Shown one piece after another: positions 24,488-35,798 of a DNA stretch of 64,000 nt. The position numbers and the translations under genes were made by a program. The stretch is from Saturnia japonica. Lineage: Eukaryota; Arthropoda; Insecta; Lepidoptera; Saturniidae. Under the pieces are notes generated by a model that ran no database searches, was not told the DNA's origin, and was given only the letters and a program-made list of their open reading frames with translations. The DNA is taken from positions 12,214,690 to 12,278,689 of the forward strand of contig CM065328.1 in the NCBI GenBank assembly GCA_033032175.1. The letters are read 5' to 3'. The first letter of the stretch is position 1, and every line of letters starts with the position of its first letter.

Positions 24488-25289
24488 CTGAGGATTTCTT
24501 CTAGTATGTATTATTTTACCGCGACTTGTATTTTAAGTTTTTTAATCCCTTTACATAGTTCGTAGAGACGAAAATCTAACAAAAAAAAAAATACACCGTG
24601 CTGAAATGGTAAAAAAAAAATTGCATCATGAACATGAGAATATAAAAATCAAAATAAAGAAATTTTATTTTATTAAGGTTTTACGAAGGTTACGTTAAAT
24701 CACTACTCTGCTAGTCAGGAAAACATTCATACGGTCGACCCTCTAAAATTAGCAATTACTAAAATTCGCCTTTATAATAACTAATTTAGAGTTTGTTTGG
24801 CACATTATTGACGATACATAATGAGATTTTCCCATTTCGAAGCCGATAGTTAGTGGTTTTTGTGATCGCTTTTGCTTTTGTAAAATACGTAATTATGGGG
24901 CGTATTTATTAAAAAATCGTTAGGAAGATGAAGAATGCCAATTTCCCGCTGTTGTAATATATTCATGGTATATACCTCATCTGCTGTCTCTCATACAGTA
25001 AAATAACATGTTTAACAACAACCATTGTAATTCTAGAAAAAGCTTCAAAGACAGAATAAACCCATCGCGTTGTGTACTTAACTAGGTTTGCCTTTCTCTG
25101 TACGAACACTAGTGATGTTACCGGCTTTTCATTTTAACTTCCTATCGACTTTTATTTCGATAATTCTTAATCGTCGTGTAATTTGTAGTTTAATATGTAG
25201 GGAGATGGTTCTGGACAAAAATCTTCATAAAAAACATCTATATGGATTTATATTTTTGATTACTTTCAGTTCCGTTTTTAACCTGCTTC

Positions 25290-25520
25290 AACAAAAGACG
25301 GGAAGTTTTTCAATTCGAATGTGTATATGTAAATATATATCATGGATGTTCAGCCATAACTTTTTTATTAATGTACCGATTTGGATGATTCTTTATTTGG
25401 TGGGTAGGAGATACCTCAGGGTGGTCTCATTTCATTGGCATTGGATCTTCAAATTAGAACATACACAAGGGAACTCTTCAAAATCATTGTTGGTTTTCTT
25501 TTTTTGTTAAAAAATGTCTT
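25290..25520 (+). repeat. Interspersed repeat family U
   Basis: attcgaatgtgtatatgtaa, gatgttcagccataactttt, gtaccgatttggatgattct. Shared with 47098-47290 (+) and 23975-24110 (minus). The 140-codon open frame over it is a by-product. Confidence 0.6.
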
Positions 25521-25892
25521 GTATAATACCTATGGTATTCTTTTCTTTTCCAATATTTCGTTAAGAAACATTTTGTTAAATCATTGTTTTACAATAAATC
25601 CTACAACTATATAAATAACAATTGTAAGCTTTTCGATTATGATACCAATAGACGTAATTTTCTCTTTCACGTAATGTAATATTATGGGTTCTTATGTATT
25701 TACGTATTTAATAGGTATATATAATGAATTTTCAACCTCCATTACACAAAAGTGGAGACAAAATATTGTTGCAGACCATAACAGAGTGCCAAGTTTTTAT
25801 TCTATCAAAAACCTGTAATTTATCGTCTTTAGTTCGTTCCAGATACATGGAACCTTAATATGACAAGCGTCCTTGGTTGTATTAAGTAATGA

Positions 25893-26150
25893 TTTTTCAG
25901 TGATAGCGAACATAGCTCCGATCGATGTAGGTTCGAATCCGTGCAATAAGTCTGAGCGCCCGGTGAAGGAAAACATCGCGATGAAACCATAACACCGTGG
26001 TAGATGGTTTTGTAATACCCGTATGGCTAGCTGCTGCCCTCATATTGAAAATAGGCTGCAAATACCTTGGTATAGGTGTGTTAAAGCCACTTGAAAGCCA
26101 GTTCCACTAACTAGCTTCATGTGCTATCATCTTGGGCTTTGGTTTAAAGA
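25893..26150 (+). mobile_element. SINE-B
   Basis: ggttcgaatccgtgcaataa, ggtgaaggaaaacatcgcga, then the family 3' body. Confidence 0.8.
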
Positions 26151-26629
26151 TTAAAAAAGTAAGCAGAGCAAAATCGTAACCAAAATATTTATCGATATAA
26201 TTAAACATTAGGCACATCCCTAAATGCATACGTTATACGCAATTTATATTGGCAGCTTGAGTAAAAGTTGCAGTTTTAAAATGGAAAACCCGTAGCTCAA
26301 AGACTGAGGTTAGGCAAATACGTTCAGTTTGTTGTTCATTGATGCGGTTTCATCGTGATTACCTTTCTTACTATGATCTTTAGCTTTATTTGAAATTGTT
26401 CTTTGATTTAATTCTTACATTATTCGCATGATCTTCTAACTATAGATATTGGAGTATTAGAGAATCTTGGGAATTACTTATTGAATATTTTTGAGTTGAG
26501 TTTATCAAATAAGAAAGAACGTATGACTAGCTGTGACATATGGTTTCACTCATGTTACATGTGTCACTACAGCCTGTCAGAATTCGTAACGTTCAATTAA
26601 ACTATTAAATGCTAAAATAATTGTACAAA

Positions 26630-26695
26630 CCTGACCGGTGGTTCCAGAGATTAGCGCGTTTAAACAAAGTCTTGAACTTTTATTAGTATAAAAAT
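26630..26695 (-). mobile_element. Hel-C 5' fragment, reverse
   Basis: accggtggttccagagatta and gcgcgtttaaacaaag, then ttttattagtata: reverse of a Hel-C start. Confidence 0.5.
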
Positions 26696-27150
26696 AGGTA
26701 TCACGAGGTTATTTTTAAATAATTTCAATTCTCGTTTGCAACTATTTTTTGATTGAATGCCACGTAGGTAAGTAACGTTGTTGGGCAATACAAGTGTACT
26801 TTCAAAAATTGCATGCAACAAAGGCACGGCGCAGCGCGGCGCGGTGCGTTCGGCCCCGCTCGAATATCTAATCCATTAGCGGTCGATACAGTGGCTGTCT
26901 GTCCCGTGGGCCCGGCCATTACGACTGCGACGACTGACTGCACGAACATGCCCGACACACAACACAGAGAATTCAGATACACCAATTCTAGAGATAATTT
27001 TGTGTACAAACTCACTCTTCAGAAACTTTTAAGAGGTGTGTTCTTTTTATACTGTCTCTAAATTACTGATAGATGCCTACGTACTGGTAGGTTCTAGAGT
27101 ATGTACTCTTGAAGTTAGCAACAACGCCGACCTTAGCGCTCAAGACTTTT
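26695..27150. other. GC-rich island without recognised gene
   Basis: 26815-26960 is markedly GC-rich (gcacggcgcagcgcggcgcg) and open on both strands over about 80 codons. No domain recognised; possibly a decayed element or an unseen exon. Confidence 0.3.
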
Positions 27151-27154
27151 TATT

Positions 27155-27385
27155 CGTTAAGGGTTTAGCGTTTAGCCACAATATCACACTTGATGCTAAG
27201 TGGTTAAGCCTAGTGGAGAAGGAGTGGCTCTCAATGCAGATATCGGAGCACACCTGTAGATGCTTGGCGACAGATTTTTAATTTGAGAATTGTAGTTAAC
27301 CAGAGGAAAATTAGAAAATCCGCTACCACCGTTCTATGGCGTCGACCGACGCCGCACTTTGTCCGTACACGCTACCATTGTCATG
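27155..27385 (-). mobile_element. SINE-B
   Basis: ggtttagcgtttagccacaa ... ggagcacacctgtagatgct ... ctaccaccgttctatggcg ... tccgtacacgctaccattgt. Confidence 0.75.
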
Positions 27386-28147
27386 AAATATCTAAAACAC
27401 TTGGAGATAAAATATAGCGCGAATTTGTAGGAGATCTATAAACATAAAAAAATTTGATAGCATCCACCTGTGATTTTGTATGCGTTAATTAAATTGTAAA
27501 TTTAATAACAATAAAACATAGCCTATAACCATCAGCTTCAACGTAGCTTTCTATTGAAAGAATTTTCAGAAACGGACCATTAGTTCCAGAGACAATGTCA
27601 AATGGTTATTACAGTCTATAATCATAATCAACCTCAAGAATTGCCTTAGCAGTAACTATAATAAGACCAGTTAACTTATTGTTGTAACTTCTGAGGAATG
27701 AATTTTTTTTTTCTTGTTGTTTATTTATTTATTTATTATGGCTCAACAACAGAAACCAAACTAAACACACAAAATACACATTAACAATAGTAACTTATAG
27801 AACTAAATTTGCTTTCCTATTATAGTTGGGCACAACATTTAATTTTACAAACAAAATACAAAGAATAAAGAAAATAATAAAAAAAAAAATACAAAATAAT
27901 TCAATTAATTATATTAGAAAAACTACATAAAGTTTTAGCGCATAAATAGCTTTTTTAAATAAAATCAAAAGATTAATCAGATGATTGAAAACTACTGCTT
28001 ATATTTCTATCAAATACAGTAATACCCCGCTTTACGCGAGGGATACGTTCCGAAAAAAATCGCGTTAACTGAAATTCGCGTATATCGAGGTTTATGATTA
28101 AACATAGTCAAAATTTAATACAAAAAAATACAAATCATTTTAATCAA

Positions 28148-28717
28148 TCACTTTAATTCTAAGAACACTTTATGCAATACATACTCTTTTTTACGGAAAA
28201 ATACATCTATTGCCTTTTGGGTAGCGTTTTGTTTACGTTCTTGTAAAATACGTTCATAACACCCAACACTGTTTTTAATTGTTTGACACACGGTCAAGAC
28301 ACGGTCATCATTATTGTCTATACTCTGCAATATGTCCAAACCTGAATAAATTTTTGAAAGTGCATTTTGTATTTCCCCTGAAGATAAAACTTTTTCTTCT
28401 ACTTTTTCTTTCTCATCGTAGATAGGATTATTCTGTAACTCGATCAGATCTTCATTGCTGATAGGATCGTCGTGCGTTGCTACAAGTTCTACGAGATCTT
28501 CTACCGTGACATCTTCAAGTTCAGACCCCTCAATCATTGCAGAGATGTCTTCAAGCACTTGTCTCTGCATCTGGACAATTCTTCTAGGTGCTTCCACTAC
28601 ATCTGGCCAAAGATTACGCCACACCCCATTCATACAACTCATTTTAACTTCCTTCCAAGCCTCTTCTATGTTGTGAATAGACTTCATAATGTTGTACGAC
28701 TTCCACCACTCTCGCAT
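28148..28717 (-). pseudogene. Tigger transposase C-terminal fragment
   Basis: An open frame of 189 codons beginning MREWWKSYNIMKSIHNIEEA and running WKEVKMSCMNGVWRNLWPDV. This is characteristic of the C-terminal region of TIGD1/Tigger transposases (W...I..A...I..AW.......W..LWP). An acidic linker and a helical lysine-rich tail follow. The DDE catalytic core is missing; only the N-terminal helix-turn-helix remains, upstream at 28818-28993. The frame has stayed open over 570 bp, implying fairly recent internal deletion, or chance. Confidence 0.85.
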
Positions 28718-28817
28718 AGACTGTCTTCCTTCCCCGTCAGTTTCATGAATTAGTTGGCTAAAAGTGCGGCGATGGATGCGAAGATAGATGATCTCGAACG
28801 AGAATGTTTTGTTGCAC

Positions 28818-28993
28818 TTATAGGTGTTGAACTTTCGCTGGAGATTTTAATTTTTCCCGATTTTTATAAATCGTTCTCACAGTCGATTCTGAGAGTCCAA
28901 AATCTCTCCCAACAATTGTTGCTTTGCCTCCATTTTCTATTCTTCTTAACACTTTCATCTTCAATTCCAAAGTGACGCTCTTTTTTCTTTACA
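28818..28993 (-). pseudogene. Tigger transposase N-terminal helix-turn-helix fragment
   Basis: Reading right to left the frame gives KKSVTLELKMKVLRRIENGG, then KATIVGRDFGLSESTVRTIY and KNREKLKSPAKVQHL, ending at TAA (28818-28820). This is the CENP-B/Tigger type DNA-binding helix-turn-helix. Degenerate, frameshifted remains of the second helix-turn-helix follow (around 28750-28815), after which the catalytic domain is deleted. Confidence 0.8.
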
Positions 28994-29659
28994 GGCGGTA
29001 TTTTTAACGTAGGGTTAAATTATGTATATATCTCTAATAAATGTTAAAACAAAACTGCCAGCCGACCGAACTAACATTACGGAACAATTGAACACACGAA
29101 ACGAACGAGGAAATTCCCATAGAACAAAGTCGAAGGACAGGGAATTCCCAATTCTTCAAAGAGAATATTCAGAGAAAGCGGGGATCCCGCGACCATAGAG
29201 AAGTTAATGACTACATTATGTTTATACGCACTCTTTCGCGTAATGCGAGGCAATTGAGCGCGAAATTTGAAATTCGCGTTATAGTGAAACCGCGCGTAAC
29301 GGGGTCGCGCTAAGCAGGGTATTACTGTATGTCCAAAACCCTGGCATTATCATTGTATTCTCTGCACATTCTGTATAACGGATTATAGTATGAGACATTA
29401 TTTGAGCAATATGGAACGTGGAAGATACTTTGATTCCGGTTTACTCTTGTGGTTATTAATAGTTGGCTTAACAACTCTGTTGTATCCCATTTGGCATTGA
29501 TTATTTTATGTAGAATAGAATATGAGCTAAAGCTACGTCTGGATGACAGCGCCTCAGAGTCATTTGCCAGTGTTACTCCTTTAAAGTATTTGTTTAGTAT
29601 TTTATAATCTTCTGGTTGGAATAACAAGATGTGGCTCCCTTGTTAGAACTATATCAAGT

Positions 29660-30360
29660 AAAATGCTACCAATATTACCCAATTTTGGATTAAAGAACAA
29701 CGGATAAAAATAAAAATCACATCATGGCAGCTCAAGATCCCGCCAAAAGCTTGAAATGAGTATGAACGGGTCGTGTTGTCTTTCCCACTCTTTAGACTGG
29801 GAAACAGCCGCGTGAATTTTGCACAAGTTCCATTACGGCACCAAGTCTTAGTTATATTTCAAACGATTGTACGGAGTGTGAGAGCTGTTCTTCTTTTGTT
29901 TTCGTATCAAAAATATTCAAACGTAGTGAGTAATAATTTTGTTTCAAGTACCGACTTTGCTGTTCAGTGTACATGTATCGTTATTAAAAAGCTGTTATAT
30001 GAGACAAGGCGTGATGTCATCTCCACAAAGTTTATGTAATTACCTAATTACACACAAGCGGTTCAATCATAAAAACAGATAGACAAATAAATATGATTTT
30101 TTATGAATAGCAGCAACGTGCTCTGTAAAATATGAAACACAGGAAAAACCTCTTCTCTTGAGATGACACGTGTTTAATCTCCTCGATGTATGGGCAATTT
30201 TTCAACGCGTTAATCGATAGTTTTCGGCGGGACCTTGATTAGCCATGTTTTGGTTTTTATTTTAATTCATCAACTTACGTTATTTGACGCTATATTATGT
30301 AATGTTGTTAGCATTTTGCATGATATAGTTTAGTTATTGTGCAAAGTGAAGGATTATAAA
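29660..30360. other. No gene seen
   Basis: Between the LINE and the Hel-A copy at 30364; AT-rich, no repeat or coding signal recognised. Confidence 0.45.
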
Positions 30361-30363
30361 TAA

Positions 30364-30732
30364 CTGGCGATCGCCCTAAGGTGGAAACACGACAAGCGAC
30401 TTTTTGATTATAGACTATTTTCTGTTTGAGATTTGCAGTATTCATGAACCTAAACAATGAGTATTATCTATATCACTTGCTGTCACTTTTCGTTGAATGA
30501 CAATGTCAATATTTTGGGTGGTCAGGGTTCAATGGCACTGGTCTGGTTAGGATTCGCAGTATTAATTAATTTAATTTAATATATTAGTAACAGATATTAT
30601 CGATAAATTTTAGCTTTCTGCACTCCTTCTCCATATGTTAACCATGCCAAATCTCACCGTCTTCGTGCACGCAATACGCTTAAAAAGTGGTACAAAGTAG
30701 GAAGGAAGTAAAAACTTCACGTATTAATATAA
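30364..30732 (-). mobile_element. Helitron Hel-A copy
   Basis: The plus strand begins CTGGCGATCGCCCTAAGG and ends near ...cgtattaatataat. It shares the internal blocks gtcacttttcgttgaatgac and ctgcactccttctccatat with the other copies. Ends are slightly decayed. Confidence 0.75.
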
Positions 30733-30985
30733 TGATGATAACTAGAAACATGAGTTTTAAGTTGCTACAAAACTTCATGGACCAAGAGATTTGTCATCGT
30801 GTTAGAGCACTGTTTGTACTCTGAAGCTTGAGAGTAGTGTTTGTAAGTGTATCTCGTCCACCCTCGCCCATGGCTCTCGTGTAACTGGCCCGTTGCGCAC
30901 TACGCAATGTGCTCGTAATAGTGTATTGACTGTACTGTGTATATTTGTATCTCGGTGTAGGTATACTTATATATAATATTATATA

Positions 30986-31008
30986 AATATATATATATAT
31001 ATATATTA
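30986..31008. repeat. (TA)n microsatellite
   Basis: A run of alternating T and A within a wider TA-rich stretch (30968-31030). Confidence 0.85.
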
Positions 31009-31109
31009 TATTAGAATAAATTACATTATATAAATTTAAGTATATTATAGTTACATATACACTAACTTAGTGAGGGTCGAAATACAAAACTGCTAATGGC
31101 TGCGATGCG

Positions 31110-31400
31110 ATCAATCGTAAGTGACGATGTGGCCCAAGATGGTAACACGCTAAGCCTAGTGGAAGACTGGCTCTCAAGTGCATCTGCCCGAACACACCTA
31201 TTTGTGTTTGGCGACAGATTTTCAACTTGAGGGTAGTAGCTAGCCAGGCGGGCATAAGTAACAGCTCTACCACCATGCTATGGTTTCATCAGGATGATTT
31301 CCTTCAACGGGCGATCAGGCTCATTGCAAGGATCCGAACTCAGGTTGATCGACGCAGAATCCGTACACGCTACAAACTAAGCCATCATTGCTTCAACTGA
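31110..31400 (-). mobile_element. SINE-B, long copy
   Basis: gtgacgatgtggcccaagat ... ctctcaagtgcatctgcccg ... ctaccaccatgctatggttt ... tccgtacacgctacaaacta. Nearly full length in reverse. Confidence 0.8.
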
Positions 31401-32050
31401 CAGTGACATTTCATGAAGGCGGTTTAGGCACATTTCGTTACACGAGAGAGAAGAAATATATAAAGTAGAGAGAAGGAGAAAGAAAGCTAGTTATACAATG
31501 AATTTTAAGAAGTTTCACTTTTAATAAAGCGTACCGTGTTGCGCGCAGTTTTTTTATGCCAATAAATGATTCATAAAATTATTATTATAATTTCTGAATT
31601 ATTATATAAAAACATTAATAGAAACAATTTTAATTATAATTTTTCCCTTTGAAAAAAGAACTGACTCAGCTCGCGTCTAAAGAAGTTTCACTAGAATTTT
31701 TGTTTTTATTTTGTAAGGACAGAATCGTTAACACAAACTAGTGAGTATACAAATTAGTCCCGGTCCTTAAACAAACGACGAGTATATTTACTTTATCAGT
31801 TAATCAAAAATAAAATCACATAAACTAAGCAAACCGTATCAAGTTCGTCCCCGGGCGCGGCGCGGAGTAGCGCTCTGCTCCGATTCCCATGTGGTTGGAT
31901 ACTTTGATGTCTGTGTACACCCTGGCTCCATTTTACGGCATGAATAATTGCAGACCCGTGGGGACACCGTAGTGTTTGCTGCTCCGGGATTCCGATAACG
32001 GGATTTCATTCGAAATTAATTAACTGTTTCGTGGAGTATAACATAACATG

Positions 32051-32150
32051 ACATAGCATCACGCCTGTATCCTAATAGTTTGATAGTAGTGTACTAATGT
32101 ACACCCACAGTTCAACCGATATGTTTTTAGGTCCTATTTAATAGGGGGTA
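32051..32150 (-). mobile_element. SINE-A, 3' part only
   Basis: agcatcacgcctgtatccta ... ggtcctatttaataggggg: the 3' ~100 bp, consistent with 5' truncation. Confidence 0.65.
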
Positions 32151-32563
32151 GTATTATTTGATCGACATAGGCGTTACTTTGCGGAAATCCATCTTAAAAT
32201 TAGTTTAGCCGAATTATCTTTGCTACTTCCGGCTAACAACTGATTAACGGTAGGTTCGTTATTCTTGAACGAAATGCAACGGTATGTAGTTCCGATGACA
32301 AAACTATAATTTGGTATATTGGAGCTTATCTGATGATGGAGCCAGGAGGTGGCTACTAGCAAACTCCTCTAGTTAAGGCTCATATAATTTTTTTTTTATG
32401 ACTTCAATAGATTGGGCTTTGTAACGAGGGTCTGGTGATGGAGCTAGGAGATGTTTTATAATTTTTAGTGCCTGATAATACTGTGTTTTTTTAAACTACT
32501 TACATACCTTTTTTATTATAGATGATTTAATTATAAATTATAAACTTTAATTTTAATTATTTA

Positions 32564-32592
32564 TACAAGATGTCCAGAAAGGGTATCGGGTA
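32564..32592 (+). repeat. Solo mariner-type terminal repeat
   Basis: A second copy of the left terminal repeat (TACAAGATGTCCAGAAAGGG, then TATCGGGTA) in the same orientation, 244 bp before the complete element and preceded by TTTA. The sequence after it (32593-32805) differs from the complete element, so it is probably one end of a related copy that has lost its other half. Confidence 0.75.
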
Positions 32593-32807
32593 CCAATGAT
32601 TCATGAAAGGCCTGTATTGTGAGATAAGACTACAGATAATTTAAAAAAAAATCGTATGTATCTAATTTTTTTTTTAGTTCTCTATACGTGTAATGCATAA
32701 TGATAATATTTTTCTTATAGATTTATGTCGCTTGTAGCTTGGCATAGAAAAAAACACAACTGAACCGTACCTGACCGTTATTTCTCCCGGTGATTTTCTG
32801 TGTCTTA

Positions 32808-34108
32808 TACAAGATGTCCAGAAAGGGTATCGGGTATTTGTAAGTTCAATGAAACAAAAATTATTTGTATGCAATAAAAAAGTTTATTGTTTATTATTAG
32901 CATATGAATTGGAGAATTATTTGGAAAAGATGATGTTATCCAAATGATGACCGTTACGTTGCTGGCACTCTTCTAAACGGAAACGAAGATTGGCGATAAC
33001 ACGTTGACACATAGCTATCGATATTGCTGCCATTTCTGACCTGATGTTTTGCTTTAACTGGGTTAGATTCGTAGGATTGTTTTGATAAACCTTACTTTTA
33101 AGGTATCCCCATGCAAAATAGTCAAGCGGGCTAAGGTCGGGGCTTCTGGGAGGCCAGTTGATGTTACCCCTTCGCGAAATGACTTTATTAGGGAATAATT
33201 CGTTAACAACTTCCATTGAGTCATTTGAGGTATGGCAAGTGACTTGCTGGAACCACGTTCTTGAGTTGAAACCTGCAAACTCCTGCAACTCTGGGACCAA
33301 AAAATTTCGCAACATATCGCAATAACGGTCACTATTCACATTAATTGCTCGGCCTCGTTGATCTTCATGAAAATAAGGACCAATTATGCCTTTAGCAGAC
33401 ATAGCGGCCCAAACAACGACCTTTGGGCTATGCAGGGGTCGTTCATGCTTTCGTCTCGGATTCTCCACTGCCCAGTACCGACAATTCTGCTTATTAACAT
33501 GACCATTCAGGTGAAAATTTGCTTCGTCACTGAACAGTATGTTGTTAAAGTTGTTAAATCGCTGCAGCATTTCGTTCGCAAAATTCAGTCGATTAGCATA
33601 GTCCGTATCCTTCAATTCTTGAACCAATTGAATTTTATAGGCTCTTAGATGTAAGTCTTTCTTTAAAATCGAATGTAAAGACGATTTTTTGATGTTCAAC
33701 GCTTGGCTTCGCTTTCGGATGGATAAAGACGGATTTTGACGAACCGACGCCTCAACTTCTTCAATTGTTTCTTCATCGCGAACTGAACGAGAACGACCAG
33801 AGTTTTGAATTTTAACTGTCGCACCTGTATTCTCGAACATCCTGATCCATTTCCTAATGCTATCGTCACTTGGCGCGTGGCGTGTACGATATTCCGCACG
33901 ATAGAGACGTTGAGCAGTCACTATTGAATCACCATTACGATAATACGCTCGTACGCAAAATGCGCGATGCGTCCCCGAGTACTGTTCCATCGTGACTAAA
34001 ACTCCACAAAATGGCGGACGCCACGAACCCCTCCCCGCACCCTTTAGACGCCCCGTTTCGAATATGGCGCGAAAACAAATACCCGATACCCTTTCTGGAC
34101 ACCTTGCA
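32808..34108 (-). mobile_element. Tc1/mariner-superfamily transposon, nearly full length
   Basis: A 1301-bp element with inverted terminal repeats. The left end begins TACAAGATGTCCAGAAAGGG. The right end, reverse-complemented, begins TGCAAGGTGTCCAGAAAGGG. It is flanked by TA at 32806-32807 and 34109-34110. It contains one long transposase frame on the minus strand. The right flank continues as the 5' start of a Helitron (TATTAATAGGTG...), so it inserted into that Helitron. Confidence 0.92.
32917..33990 (-). pseudogene. Tc1/mariner transposase, full frame but catalytic residue lost
   Basis: A 357-residue frame starting MEQYSGTHRAFCVRAYY at 33990; an earlier in-frame ATG at 34128 lies outside the transposon and is not the start. 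The N-terminus matches the DUF4817-type helix-turn-helix (Y...GDSIVTAQRLYR), followed by a second helix-turn-helix. The DDE_3 catalytic domain shows the first Asp in NILFSDEANFHLNGHV and the third acidic residue in WPPRSPDLSPLDYF. The segment that normally carries the second Asp (family pattern WFQQDGA..H) reads WFQQVTCHTSND, so that Asp and two neighbours are missing. The frame is intact but the enzyme should be inactive. Confidence 0.88.
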
Positions 34109-34433
34109 TATATTAATAGGTGAAGCAAAAGCTTTCTCCCCTTCTTAAGCGTATTGTGTGCACGGAAGACTGAGATTTGGCATAGTTAAAGTGCAGAAAG
34201 CTAAAATTTATCTATAATATCTGTTACTAATATATTACATTAAATAAATTAATACTGCGAATTGTAACGCGACCAGTGTCATTTAACTTAGACCCGCCAA
34301 AATATTGACATTGTCACTCAACGAAAAGTGACAGCAAGTGATGTACATAATACTCATTTACTGAATGTGAAACAGAAAATAGTCTATGATCAAAAAGTCG
34401 ATGGTCGAATTTCGACCTTAGGGCGATTGCTAG
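34109..34433 (+). mobile_element. Helitron Hel-A copy, hosting the mariner
   Basis: From the mariner's right TA the sequence reads TATTAATAGGTGAAGC and continues as the Hel-A family to GGGCGATTGCTAG|T at 34433. The bases left of the mariner (TCTTA, 32803-32807) look like the missing TC start. Confidence 0.75.
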
Positions 34434-35341
34434 TAATAGTTAATACATAGATAATTTAACAGTATAATAAATATACATTATTTTAATATTATTTTACACA
34501 TTACACGCATAATAAAATAATTGAACGGTGGATAAAAATCTTATTTCTTTTTGATTATTTTCTTTTAATTTATTTATCAATGATGGCTAAATACATGTTT
34601 TTGCTGTTGGCATGCTTGATAAAAATTAGGAATTACGACAAACAAGGTTTACTAATTACGTGCATGCATAAGTAACATCATTGTTTTTTTTGTAATTATA
34701 TGAAATGCAGTGGCAACGGGCGGTCTTAATAAAATAAATAAATAAATAGGGGCACGTATCTGCTATGGATTGCGGACATTGCTGTAAATCGGTTTTCTCT
34801 GCCCGGGATAATAAATCCCGTGCGCTCTCGCATGCCTACATTAGGGTCCGTAATGTTTACTCGAAGGCGCACGAGGCGCTCGGCTACCAGATAATAAACG
34901 TGATTATGTGTTTATTAGGCGGCGGTCGCAGATGTTGCCGTTGCGGGATGCATGGCTTGTGATTGATTGGTGTGTTTGTGTTTTTGCAAATAAATTAGAC
35001 CATCTCCGCTGTCCCAACGGTTTCACTGTTGCCAGAGGGTATACTTGGTGATATCTTATTGATGATAGAATTTGCCGATTGGTAAACAGTACAATACAGA
35101 ATTGTGGCGAACACCGAGAGATAAATAGAAACTTGTAACGAACCGGCAGAAACCAAAACACTAGGACTGGATTTTCATCATATGCATGGTGGTTGCGACC
35201 CAGTTAGCTGTTCAGCCCTACCAAACCACGCTTTCGCCATTTCCTCGTTTACTGAATGTTCATTCTTAAGGGCTTAATTTTCAGTTTTGTTTAGTCATAA
35301 CATTATCAGAAGAATTGAGAAGCATCAATGTTATTTACTAA

Positions 35342-35455
35342 CTAGTTGTGCCGCATGGTTTTACCCGTGTTAAATTTATTTAACAACGCTGCGCCAAACA
35401 CGACCTGTAGCATATCGTTGTTTTCACTTCCCACAGGTACTTGCCTGAATCTTGC
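35342..35455 (-). mobile_element. Helitron 3' end, reverse (Hel-D type)
   Basis: Begins CTAGTTGTGCCGCATGGTTT and parallels 122-240. The 5' end is not clear. Confidence 0.5.
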
Positions 35456-35540
35456 CAAATTATTAAACGTTCAAGGTAAACTGCCGTTTAGGCTCATAAC
35501 ATGGTATTATTATAAAGCGTATATAATCTTACTCAATAAA

Positions 35541-35798
35541 TCTATACCAATAATATAAAGAGGAAAGATTTGATTTTTTGTTTGTAATGGATAAACTCAA
35601 AAACTACTGGACCGATTTTAAAAATTCTTTCATCAATATAAAGCTACAGTATCAGCGAGTAACATAGGCTCTATTATAATTTAAATAATAATTTATTCCT
35701 CATAAAAATGTCGATAGTTATACACAAAGTATAAAGTTTTTGAAGTTGGCAATGTTTGTCGTATAAAATTATCACAGGTGAAACCGTGGGGCCAGTAG
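35541..35798 (+). mobile_element. Short complete Helitron-like element
   Basis: 258 bp starting TCTATACCAATAATATAAAG after an A. It contains aaaactactggaccgatttt (about 35600) and ends ggtgaaaccgtggggccagtag before T. The ggtgaaaccg...ggggc motif is the usual end hairpin of these elements; the terminal CTAG is mutated. Confidence 0.65.

Larger units (their letters stand above)
28017..29327 (-). mobile_element. Tigger (pogo-type) DNA transposon, internally deleted
   Basis: A 1311-bp element with terminal inverted repeats. The left end starts CAGTAATACCCCGCTTTACG. The right end, reverse-complemented, starts CAGTAATACCCTGCTTAGCG. Both ends are flanked by TA (28015-28016 and 29328-29329), the pogo/Tc1-mariner target duplication. 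It keeps the two ends of a Tigger transposase reading right to left but lacks the catalytic middle, so it is non-autonomous. It sits inside a LINE reading frame. Confidence 0.88.
27716..29660 (-). mobile_element. Jockey/CR1-like LINE 3' end, interrupted by Tigger
   Basis: On the minus strand a frame from about 29640 reads ILLFQPEDYKILNKYFKG, then SSRRSFSSYSILHKIINA and NPLYRMCREYNDNARVLDI. This is the typical C-terminal tail of LINE reverse transcriptases (RR..s...LyKIin...LL...N.rmcr.YN). The Tigger at 28017-29327 interrupts it exactly at a TA. Removing Tigger and one TA lets the frame run on as FDRNISSSFQSSD to a stop at 27973-27975. The 3'UTR then runs to a (TAAA)n-type tail near 27718-27739. 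The 5' part of the LINE is missing. Confidence 0.82.

Noticed and set aside
25088..25510. 140-codon frame
   Set aside because: Lies largely over interspersed repeat U and is rich in Phe/Ile/Leu as expected for random AT-rich DNA.
33991..34128. Upstream extension of the mariner frame (46 extra residues from an ATG at 34128)
   Set aside because: It crosses the terminal repeat and starts outside the transposon; the ATG at 33990 is the sensible start.
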